Below, in pieces: positions 1 to 5,230 of a DNA stretch of 5,624 bases (its first letter is position 1; each line of letters begins with the position of its first letter). The DNA comes from Lachnospiraceae bacterium UBA4380 (GTDB lineage Bacteria > Bacillota > Clostridia > Lachnospirales > Lachnospiraceae), in NCBI GenBank assembly GCA_002390025.1, contig DGRU01000216.1, positions 7,165-12,788 of the forward strand, written 5' to 3'. The notes beneath the pieces are model-generated. The model worked only from the letters and a program-made list of their open reading frames with translations, searched no databases and was not told the DNA's origin. Both the position numbers and the translations under genes were made by a program.

Positions 1-13
1 TTTCCTACCTTAA

Positions 14-89
14 TGTCATTGGGACGGTTCTGTGTCTCCTCTCATCTGATCTTTTTCAGAACCGTCCGCCGTGACTCAGAACCGTCCCC
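14..89. repeat. Inverted-repeat cluster, copy 1 of a REP-like family
   Basis: This stretch holds three versions of the motif found again near 1494-1557 and 4041-4094. The arm at 21-32 (GGGACGGTTCTG) is a perfect inverted match to 77-88 (CAGAACCGTCCC), and an 11-base version of the same arm sits between them at 57-67. The arm continues as TGTCTCC at 33-39. The bases to the left (TTCCTAC at 2-8) match the bases that follow the right end of copy 2 at 1558-1564, so a further arm probably lies just before position 1 and the cluster is cut by the window edge. It is non-coding, lies about 140 bases beyond the iolC stop codon, and can fold into a long hairpin. By resemblance to REP elements it may be a mobile or transposase-spread repeat, but no transposase gene is present here. 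Confidence 0.75.
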
Positions 90-107
90 ATTGTCCCATT
101 GCTTCAT

Positions 108-150
108 GCACAAAACTTGCCGGCAGCCACTTTCAAGGTGACTGCCGGCA
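108..150 (-). terminator. Intrinsic terminator downstream of iolC
   Basis: On the minus strand the RNA from 150 to 118 folds into a stem of about nine perfect pairs (TGCCGGCAG against CTGCCGGCA), a G-U pair (127/141), then more pairs toward a small loop near 133-135. The stem is followed on the minus strand by AGTTTTG, a short U tract. The C/A mismatch on the plus strand becomes a G-U pair on the minus strand, which supports minus-strand use. It lies about 78 bases after the iolC stop and probably ends that transcript. Confidence 0.75.
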
Positions 151-180
151 GCTGCTTATTCGTTATGAGATATTATAGGT

Positions 181-209
181 TGTGTTTTGATTTTTTGCAA
201 ATCAACACA
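181..209 (-). other. Stem-loop in the iolC 3' untranslated region
   Basis: TGTG plus TTGATTT (181-184 and 187-193) pairs with AAATCAA plus CACA (199-209), leaving a two-base bulge and a five-base loop. It begins about 18 bases after the iolC stop codon. No U tract follows on the minus strand, so it is not a second terminator by itself. It could protect the 3' end of the mRNA. It may also be chance pairing in AT-rich DNA. Confidence 0.4.
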
Positions 210-227
210 CAGGTCTTATCAAATGCA

Positions 228-1262
228 TCAAACGCGTGCGATCATATCGCCGTACATCTCTTTCTCCTCTTTGATGAATGCGTGAACTTCTTCGGGAGTA
301 GGAAGAGAGTCGGAGCAGTTGTTGGCGCGGACCATCATGGAAGCCTCTGCAGAACCGAACTCGAGGCAGTCGATGATCTCCCAGTTGTGGAAGAGGCCAT
401 ACAGGAAACCGGAAGCATAGCCGTCGCCGCCGCCGAAGCCCTTGCGAGCCTGTACAGGGAAAGGACGGATGCTGAACTTCTGGCCGTCACGAGTGTAGGC
501 AGTGGAGCCCTGCATGCCGTGCTTGATGACGACGATTCTTGCGTGGTAGCTGTGCCACATCTTTGCGCTCTCTTCGTCGGACAGACCGGGCATGAGCTCT
601 TTCTCAGTCAGGTCGAACTCTTCTCTGGAGCCAAGGATAACGGTGGACTCCTTAGCTACGATTGAGCAGTAGATAGAAATCTCATCGAGGTTCTTCCAGT
701 TGTAGTTTCTGTAGTCGATATCGAAGATGATCTTTGTGCCGACTCTTCTGGCCAGCATAACAGCCTTGAGGGCAGCCTCTCTGGAAGGGCTCTCAGCAAG
801 AGCGGTACCGGAGATCAGGATTGCCTTGGCCTGTCTGATATACTCTTCCTTGATATCATCAACGGAGAGCTGAAGGTCAGCGACGCGGTTACGATACATC
901 AGGATGCTGCTCTCGATGGGGGACTTCATCTCTGTGAAAGTCAGGCCCAGCTTCTCACCATTGGTGCATCTGGTAATATTGGAGGTGTCGATTCCCTGCT
1001 CATTGAAGTAATCAACAACGAAATCACCGAACTGGTCATCAGAGACCTTGCCGATAAATCCAGCCTTCATGCCATGGTGTGTGATACCTACTGCGATGTT
1101 CGCAGGAGAACCGCCGACAAACTTCTCAAAGTAGTGAACTTTCTTCAGAGGCTTGAAATCCTCTTTCACTTCGTCGCTGTAAGCAGGGTTGAAGTCAATA
1201 CTTACTCTGCCAAGCAGGATCAGGTCATATTTTCTGGACTCATCAAAATCAATGTAATTCAT
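228..1262 (-). CDS. iolC: 5-dehydro-2-deoxygluconokinase (IolC), PfkB family
   Basis: A cytoplasmic kinase of myo-inositol catabolism: ATP plus 5-dehydro-2-deoxy-D-gluconate gives the 6-phosphate, which the pathway aldolase then cleaves to DHAP and malonate semialdehyde. The protein has 344 residues, close to the usual 320-345. It shows the N-terminal PfkB glycine motif (VGGSPANIAVG, about 49-59), the DIDYR segment with a following Trp that is typical of IolC (181-189), and the C-terminal ATP/anion-hole motif GFGGGD (275-280), with Asp280 as the expected catalytic base. The second position of the usual GAGD is Gly here. The start is supported by GGAGGGG six bases upstream of ATG. It is preceded by its own promoter and followed by a terminator, so it seems to be transcribed alone, apart from other iol genes. 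A close PfkB relative acting on another keto-deoxy sugar acid is the main alternative. Confidence 0.88.
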   Translation of the reverse strand: MNYIDFDESRKYDLILLGRVSIDFNPAYSDEVKEDFKPLKKVHYFEKFVGGSPANIAVGITHHGMKAGFIGKVSDDQFGDFVVDYFNEQGIDTSNITRCTNGEKLGLTFTEMKSPIESSILMYRNRVADLQLSVDDIKEEYIRQAKAILISGTALAESPSREAALKAVMLARRVGTKIIFDIDYRNYNWKNLDEISIYCSIVAKESTVILGSREEFDLTEKELMPGLSDEESAKMWHSYHARIVVIKHGMQGSTAYTRDGQKFSIRPFPVQARKGFGGGDGYASGFLYGLFHNWEIIDCLEFGSAEASMMVRANNCSDSLPTPEEVHAFIKEEKEMYGDMIARV

Positions 1263-1292
1263 CTTACCCCTCCAATGAATTTCGTCTTTTTC

Positions 1293-1310
1293 GCGTGCCT
1301 TTTTGCGTGC
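1293..1310. promoter_or_regulatory. Pair of direct GCGTGC half-sites in the iolC leader
   Basis: GCGTGC occurs at 1293-1298 and again at 1305-1310, a 12-base period with a T-rich spacer. Both sit between the predicted iolC transcription start and its ribosome binding site. They match the arms of the palindrome at 1343-1363, so the same protein may bind here as an auxiliary operator. Function is inferred from recurrence only. Confidence 0.4.
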
Positions 1311-1336
1311 ATTTGTTGTTCGTTCTTTGTGCTTTT

Positions 1337-1365
1337 ATAGTAGCACGCAGGTAATTTGCGTGCAA
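1337..1365 (-). promoter_or_regulatory. Sigma-A-type promoter of iolC
   Basis: Read on the minus strand, TTGCAC (1365-1360) and TACTAT (1342-1337) are separated by exactly 17 bases and followed by AAAAG. This matches the -35/-10 consensus well. The predicted start lies near 1330, giving a leader of roughly 68 bases that ends in GGAGGGG (1273-1267), six to four bases before ATG depending on alignment. It shows that iolC need not depend on read-through from the upstream kinase gene. Confidence 0.7.
1343..1363. promoter_or_regulatory. Palindromic operator candidate over the iolC promoter
   Basis: GCACGCA (1343-1349) and TGCGTGC (1357-1363) are perfect inverted arms around a seven-base spacer. 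The palindrome fills the gap between -10 and -35 and overlaps the -35 box, the classic position for a repressor. The arm sequence recurs downstream at 1293-1298 and 1305-1310. The regulator is unknown: the LacI-type protein encoded nearby is one candidate, although the seven-base gap is wider than in common LacI-family operators, and an iol-specific repressor outside the window is another. Confidence 0.6.
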
Positions 1366-1493
1366 GCTATTTTTCGCATTTTTCTCTGTTTCTCTATTAT
1401 GCACAATTTATTGTATCTGTTTTTGTGCGTTTTTGCAAGAGATGCCAGACCATGCATAGATAATTAGCAGCACTAAATATTAAGGAAGAGGGA

Positions 1494-1557
1494 GGAGACA
1501 GGGGACGGTTCTGTGTCTCCTGTTATCCTGGGAAAAAGGAGACACAGAACCCTCCCC
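1494..1557. repeat. Inverted repeat, copy 2 of the REP-like family
   Basis: The 20-base arm at 1501-1520 (GGGGACGGTTCTGTGTCTCC) is matched by its inverse at 1538-1557 with one mismatch, around a 17-base loop. The left half, 1494-1520, is also a 27-base unit with its own short ends, GGAGACA and TGTCTCC. The same unit, reversed, is found at 4048-4074 with 26 of 27 bases equal. It starts seven bases past the stop codon of the kinase gene at 1565. The hairpin is very stable, but neither strand has a clear U tract after it, so a terminator role is possible but not shown. Confidence 0.8.
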
Positions 1558-1564
1558 TTCCTAC

Positions 1565-2509
1565 TTACCGGATTCTGCTGTAGCGCTCCAGGACCTGCTC
1601 CATGGACCGGACGCCGTCTGTTGCGCCAACCTGCTCGATCGAACAGGAAGCAGCCGCACAGCCCAGCTTCGCGCAGTCTGCAATACTCCTGCCTTCCACA
1701 AGCCCCGCGATCAGTGCAGCAGCGAAGGTATCGCCTGCACCGGTTGTATCCACGCATTTGACGCCTGCCAGAGCCGGAACCTGAATGATACCGTCTTTAT
1801 TTCCAACCAGACAGCCGTCTTTACCAATCTTGACGATGGCAGTGCCGACCCCGGCGTCCACCAGCATCTGCACATTCCTGCGCGGATCCTTTTCCCCGGT
1901 CAGAAGGAAGATTTCCTCATCATTGGGTACAAAGAAATCTATATAGGGAAAAAGAACCTTTAAGTCCTCGAAGGTCTCCCCGTTTTTTGGCCGCGTGACA
2001 TCGCAAACAAGTGTCTTCCCGGCTGCTTTGATGCGGGAAAAAAGCTTTTCTATTTTTTCTATGGTAAAACACGGTGAAATAAAAATACTTGCAAAGGAAA
2101 CGATGGGGGCCATCTGATCCAGCATGGGCAGAACGTCCTCCAGCCCCAGCTTCCGCTGGCTGCTGTGGGGGTCCATCAGAAATTTCCTGCCGCCGTCTGC
2201 ATCAACCAGGGCAATATTCACGGAAGTATTAAGTCCTTCCTCTACGATCACATGCTCGGTGGAAACTTTTTCCTTCTCCAGATGCTTTCGAATACTGCGG
2301 CCTGCCTGGTCGGCGCCGATCTTGCTGAGCAGCTGAACTTTTTTGCCCAGGCGGCTCAATACAACAGACTCATTGAGCGCATCCCCGCCGAAAGACATGC
2401 GAATCTGATCCACATCCCTTTTCCCTTTTGCCAGGGCATCCGGGTCAAAAGGAGCCGCGAGTATGTCGATCACCGAGGGGCCGATTACAGTTACGTCATA
2501 CATGATCAT
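1565..2509 (-). CDS. PfkB-family carbohydrate kinase, substrate unknown
   Basis: A 314-residue ribokinase-fold sugar kinase that transfers phosphate from ATP to a sugar or sugar acid in the cytoplasm. The N-terminal signature FGGDALNESVVLSRLG lies at 40-55, the PNDEE segment at 195-199, and the C-terminal signature DTTGAGDTF at 254-262, with Asp260 as the expected catalytic base. Length and motifs are complete, so the gene appears intact. ATG at 2509 has AAAGGA five bases upstream. A second in-frame ATG at 2503 has the same site 11 bases away and is less likely. The gene is divergent from the LacI-type regulator at 2940 and lies upstream of iolC in the same direction, but 302 bases and a separate promoter divide them. 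It differs clearly from IolC, so it is not a duplicate. Ribokinase, fructokinase or KDG-kinase-like activities are all possible; the sequence does not decide between them. Confidence 0.85.
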   Translation of the reverse strand: MIMYDVTVIGPSVIDILAAPFDPDALAKGKRDVDQIRMSFGGDALNESVVLSRLGKKVQLLSKIGADQAGRSIRKHLEKEKVSTEHVIVEEGLNTSVNIALVDADGGRKFLMDPHSSQRKLGLEDVLPMLDQMAPIVSFASIFISPCFTIEKIEKLFSRIKAAGKTLVCDVTRPKNGETFEDLKVLFPYIDFFVPNDEEIFLLTGEKDPRRNVQMLVDAGVGTAIVKIGKDGCLVGNKDGIIQVPALAGVKCVDTTGAGDTFAAALIAGLVEGRSIADCAKLGCAAASCSIEQVGATDGVRSMEQVLERYSRIR

Positions 2510-2560
2510 TCCAATCCTTTTTCTATATTCTTATAAATAGTTTTAGAAAAACATTTTACA

Positions 2561-2587
2561 GTACACACCCCGGCGAAGGGCGTGTAC
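2561..2587. promoter_or_regulatory. 27-base inverted repeat in the kinase leader
   Basis: GTACACACCC (2561-2570) and GGGCGTGTAC (2578-2587) are inverted arms with nine of ten pairs and a seven-base spacer. It lies between the predicted kinase promoter and its start codon. As minus-strand RNA the single mismatch becomes a G-U pair, so it could be a leader hairpin. As DNA it could be an operator. No U tract follows on the minus strand. Confidence 0.5.
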
Positions 2588-2626
2588 ATATGCTCTGAAC
2601 AAGCCTTAAAACACAAGGCGTATAAC

Positions 2627-2655
2627 AGTTTAGAATGCAGCTCCACAACTGTCAA
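2627..2655 (-). promoter_or_regulatory. Predicted promoter of the PfkB-family kinase gene
   Basis: On the minus strand a perfect TTGACA (2655-2650) is followed after 17 bases by TAAACT (2632-2627), four of six matches to TATAAT. Transcription would start near 2620 and give a leader of about 110 bases that includes the inverted repeat at 2561-2587. The perfect -35 makes it the best candidate in this direction, but the -10 box is weak. Confidence 0.5.
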
Positions 2656-2762
2656 TCCTTCATTGATCATTTATTATTTTGACAATAGGTCATTTATTTT
2701 ATGTCTTTTCCTTCACTGTTTTTTTCGGCCGAATACTGTCGAATATTTGAAATTCTCTTCTC

Positions 2763-2792
2763 TTGAAAAATATGTTTTCATTTTGATAAAAT
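2763..2792 (+). promoter_or_regulatory. Predicted promoter of the LacI-family regulator gene
   Basis: TTGAAA (2763-2768) and TAAAAT (2787-2792) each match the consensus at five of six positions, with an 18-base spacer in AT-rich DNA. The leader would be about 140 bases. A second possible -35 (perfect TTGACA at 2811-2816) lies closer to the gene but has only a poor -10 near 2834-2840. Confidence 0.45.
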
Positions 2793-2939
2793 AACAGCAA
2801 ATTCTGACTATTGACAGGCGAATCGCTTTCCCGATTATTTCAAAAGCAGTAACAGATCACATTCCAAAACGGGTTCGCAGATTCTCCTTTCCGGCAGATT
2901 ACGACATGTAGATCTTTAACAATGAAAGGATGAATCAGG

Positions 2940-4031
2940 ATGAGTGTTACACTCAATGAGATTGCCAAAGCAGCCGGTGTCTCCAGAGGAACGGTGGACC
3001 GTGCGCTCAACAACAGGGGCCGTATCCAGCCTCAGGTTGCTGAAAGAATCCGGCATATAGCGAAAGAATTAGGATATACCCCAAATTCTTCAGCCCGTGC
3101 TCTCGCATTGACTGCGCATCGCAGGAAAATCGGTGCGATCCTGCAGTTTATTGAGACTCCTTTCATGCAGGAGGTTCTGCGCGGTATTATGACTGCCACA
3201 GAAGAGTTCATGCACTATGGAATAGAACTGGAGATCGTTCGAATCGAGGGAATGGATTCTGTAAAAGCTGCTGAAAGTATAAGACGATTGCGTGATGCAA
3301 AAGTCACTGCCATCATCCTGGTTGGTAATAATGACTCTGTTCTCCGGCGTGAAATCGACACATGCAAAAAGGCAGGTATTGACATTATCACTGTCAACTC
3401 CGATGTTCCCAGTTCCCACCGCAAATTCTTTATCGGTCAGAACGCCTACGGCAGCGGCCAGACAGCAGCCAGTGTCATGGCAGATCTTCTGGGCGGGAAA
3501 GGCTCAATCATCATCTACTATGGTCTGGACTCCACCATCCACAGTGAGCGGATCCGCGGTTTTCGTGACATCATCTCCCGCAGATATAAAGACATCCATA
3601 TTATCGAAGAAAAAAAGACCGGCAACAGCCGGGAGACACTGGCGAAAATGGCAGATTGCTCTCTGGATCTGCATCCGGATGTCGACGGCATTTATCTCTG
3701 CGGAGAAGGGTCGGTCGAACTCTGCAATATCCTCAAAGAGCGTTCTCTCTCCACAAACATTCACCTGGTTCTGCATAATCTGGCAACCTGCCGGAATGAA
3801 GACATCCTGGACCGGACCATTGACTATGTGATCGATGACGATGGCTTCGGCCAGGGCTTTATGTCTCTGTATCTATTGTTTTTATGGCATTACAGTAAAC
3901 GGGAACCGGACCAGGAATATTATTATACTGATATCCGTATTATCAATGCCTATAACTATCAGTTCTCTCTGTCATCCGATTTTTCCAGGCATTTTCAGAA
4001 GGTCAAAGCCATTTCCTCTATACACACCTGA
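2940..4031 (+). CDS. LacI-family transcriptional regulator with sugar-binding sensor domain
   Basis: A 363-residue DNA-binding regulator. Residues 4-25 (TLNEIAKAAGVSRGTVDRALNN) form the LacI-type helix-turn-helix, 48-57 the hinge segment with an SSARAL motif, and about 63-340 a periplasmic-binding-protein-like sensor of the RbsB type, which normally binds a small sugar or polyol and changes DNA affinity. The recognition helix has TVDRAL in place of the common TVSRVL. Start choice is firm: AAAGGA ends nine bases before ATG and an in-frame TGA sits at 2931-2933, so no upstream start exists. It is divergent from the PfkB-family kinase and convergent with the sugar ABC permease, an arrangement usual for local regulators. 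The ligand cannot be read from sequence. The C-terminal end after about 340 is a short extra tail. The stop codon is followed within ten bases by repeat copy 3. Confidence 0.88.
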   Translation: MSVTLNEIAKAAGVSRGTVDRALNNRGRIQPQVAERIRHIAKELGYTPNSSARALALTAHRRKIGAILQFIETPFMQEVLRGIMTATEEFMHYGIELEIVRIEGMDSVKAAESIRRLRDAKVTAIILVGNNDSVLRREIDTCKKAGIDIITVNSDVPSSHRKFFIGQNAYGSGQTAASVMADLLGGKGSIIIYYGLDSTIHSERIRGFRDIISRRYKDIHIIEEKKTGNSRETLAKMADCSLDLHPDVDGIYLCGEGSVELCNILKERSLSTNIHLVLHNLATCRNEDILDRTIDYVIDDDGFGQGFMSLYLLFLWHYSKREPDQEYYYTDIRIINAYNYQFSLSSDFSRHFQKVKAISSIHT

Positions 4032-4040
4032 AAGAGAGGA

Positions 4041-4094
4041 GGAGACAGGAGACACAGAACCGTCCCCTGTCTCTGCCTACCGTCCCCTGTCTCC
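4041..4094. repeat. Inverted and direct repeat, copy 3 of the REP-like family
   Basis: The 27-base unit at 4048-4074 (ends GGAGACA and TGTCTCT) is the reverse of the unit at 1494-1520 with one change. Its first 20 bases, GGAGACACAGAACCGTCCCC, are a perfect inverse of 1501-1520. A second partial unit follows: the 15 bases ACCGTCCCCTGTCTC at 4059-4073 recur at 4079-4093 with a 20-base period. GGAGACAG at 4041-4048 pairs with CTGTCTCC at 4087-4094 and encloses the array. It begins nine bases after the regulator stop codon. Confidence 0.8.
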
Positions 4095-4110
4095 TTTTTC
4101 TTTCGCACAT

Positions 4111-4148
4111 AAAAAGGGCAGAAGAAGACGATGTCTTCCTCTGCCCTT
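4111..4148 (-). terminator. Intrinsic terminator of the ABC transporter operon
   Basis: Bases 4114-4129 and 4133-4148 form a 16-pair stem with a three-base loop. The only imperfect pair (4123/4139) is A-C on the plus strand but U-G on the minus strand. Read on the minus strand, the stem runs into TTTTT (4115-4111). This is a standard strong terminator for the permease transcript, 77 bases past its stop codon. On the plus strand no U tract follows. Confidence 0.85.
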
Positions 4149-4155
4149 CTTGTCC

Positions 4156-4190
4156 ATCCCGCACAGGCTGCGCCTGTGCGGGATCATTTT
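4156..4190 (+). terminator. Probable intrinsic terminator of the LacI-family regulator gene
   Basis: ATCCCGCACAGGC (4156-4168) pairs perfectly with GCCTGTGCGGGAT (4172-4184) around a three-base loop. On the plus strand CATTTT follows, a short imperfect U tract. On the minus strand none follows. It most likely ends the regulator transcript; as part of the minus-strand mRNA it would be a stem just before the terminator at 4111-4148. Confidence 0.6.
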
Positions 4191-4224
4191 CAAATAGGGT
4201 TCAAACAAGTCAGCGGAAATCTGA

Positions 4225-5211
4225 TTATTTCTTGACAGCGTTCTTTCTCATATCGAATGCAACGGATCCGATGATGATGAGACCCTTGACGATGAATGTC
4301 ATCTGGTCGTTGACACCCATCATGACCATGCCGTTGTTGATAACGCCCATGATCAGGATACCGGCGATAACACCGGAAGGACGGCAGATACCACCAGTCT
4401 GGGAAGTACCACCAACGGTTGCTGCTGCGATTGCATCCAGCTCGTAGTTCAGACCTGTGTTAGCAGGGTCTGCAGAGTCGGAACGGCCTGCAAGGAGGAC
4501 GCCGCCGAGAGCTGCACAGAAGGAACACCAGATATAAACTTTAACCAGAGTGTGCTCAACGTTGATACCGGCAACTCTTGCTGCCTGGTCATTACCACCG
4601 ACTGCATAGACGGACTTACCAAATCTGGTCATCTTCAGCATGAATGCCAGAATGATGAACATGATGATCATGACGATAACGATCATGTGGAAAGGACCGA
4701 TCTTGCCGTTGCCGAGGAAACGGAAGCCGGGGGTCAGTTTGGAAACGGGACCGGGTGTGATCAGTTTGCAGAGCGCACGGCAGATCAGCTGTGTACCCAG
4801 AGTAGCGATGAAGGGATGCAGACGAAGGTATGCAACCATCCAGCCGTTTGCAAAACCGACGATGACACCGATTGCGATACCACCCAGGATACCGACGATC
4901 GCGGGCATAGTGGGCAGGCCGGCCCAGAGTTTGGAAGTGGAAGCCTGGCAGAGTGCTGCAGAGCAGATAGCGGACAGAGCAGCGACGGAACCTGTGGACA
5001 GGTCGATACCTTTGGACAGGATTGCCAGAGTAACACCGAAGGTCATAACGCCCTTGACGGACTCACCGGTCAGCAGCGCGACTGCGTTGTTCGGTGTAAG
5101 GAAGTTGCGGTTTACAATGGTAATGGCAATGATCAGAACGACCAGAACCACCCAAATACCATTGTCGGATACTAATTTACTAAATTGAGATTTCTCAGCT
5201 TTGGACTTCAT
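4225..5211 (-). CDS. Sugar ABC transporter permease, RbsC/CUT2 family
   Basis: An integral membrane subunit of 328 residues that forms the channel of a binding-protein-dependent importer for a sugar or polyol (ribose, xylose, galactose or inositol type). Long hydrophobic segments are seen at about 18-36, 53-66, 100-125, 172-194, 222-242, 278-298 and 303-319, with shorter ones between. Family marks include KGIDLSTGS (67-75), FIATLGT (134-140), FGKSVYAVGGNDQAARVAGI (197-216) and YELDAIAAATVGGTSQTGG (256-274). Length is normal. The start is supported by AGGGAGGG nine bases upstream. The gap to the upstream ATPase gene is 19 bases, so they are one operon. A charged N-terminal tail precedes the first membrane segment. 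The substrate is not determined by sequence; inositol is suggested only by the presence of iolC some 3 kb away. Confidence 0.9.
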   Translation of the reverse strand: MKSKAEKSQFSKLVSDNGIWVVLVVLIIAITIVNRNFLTPNNAVALLTGESVKGVMTFGVTLAILSKGIDLSTGSVAALSAICSAALCQASTSKLWAGLPTMPAIVGILGGIAIGVIVGFANGWMVAYLRLHPFIATLGTQLICRALCKLITPGPVSKLTPGFRFLGNGKIGPFHMIVIVMIIMFIILAFMLKMTRFGKSVYAVGGNDQAARVAGINVEHTLVKVYIWCSFCAALGGVLLAGRSDSADPANTGLNYELDAIAAATVGGTSQTGGICRPSGVIAGILIMGVINNGMVMMGVNDQMTFIVKGLIIIGSVAFDMRKNAVKK

Positions 5212-5230
5212 TCGATTCTACCCTCCCTGA

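Noticed and set aside
99..665. 188-codon plus-strand open frame antisense to the end of iolC
   Set aside because: It begins inside the terminator and repeat region and runs opposite well-conserved IolC residues. No recognisable domain.
1494..1557. CRISPR array or insertion-sequence ends
   Set aside because: The repeats are inverted pairs without regular unique spacers, and no cas gene or transposase is present between or beside them.
1501..1557. Repeat copy 2 as a standard intrinsic terminator for the kinase gene
   Set aside because: The stem is strong but neither strand has a U tract after it, so I list it only as a repeat with possible 3'-end function.
2582..2794. 70-codon plus-strand frame in the divergent intergenic region
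   Set aside because: No ribosome binding site precedes it, it runs through the predicted promoters, and its AT-rich translation (Phe/Leu/Ile/Tyr) is what non-coding AT-rich DNA gives.
3292..3831. 179-codon plus-strand frame inside the LacI-type gene
   Set aside because: It is a shifted frame of an intact regulator with a conserved sensor domain; composition is Ser/Thr-rich and not protein-family-like.
3835..4197. 120-codon plus-strand frame crossing the end of the regulator gene
   Set aside because: It covers the regulator 3' end in another frame, then the repeat and both terminators; these explain the sequence better than a protein.
4552..5188. Two long plus-strand open frames (207 and 182 codons) antisense to the permease
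   Set aside because: They mirror the permease codons, have odd composition (Asp/Cys-rich or Met/Arg/Pro-rich), no family motif and no good ribosome binding site. The opposite frame is an unmistakable RbsC-type protein.
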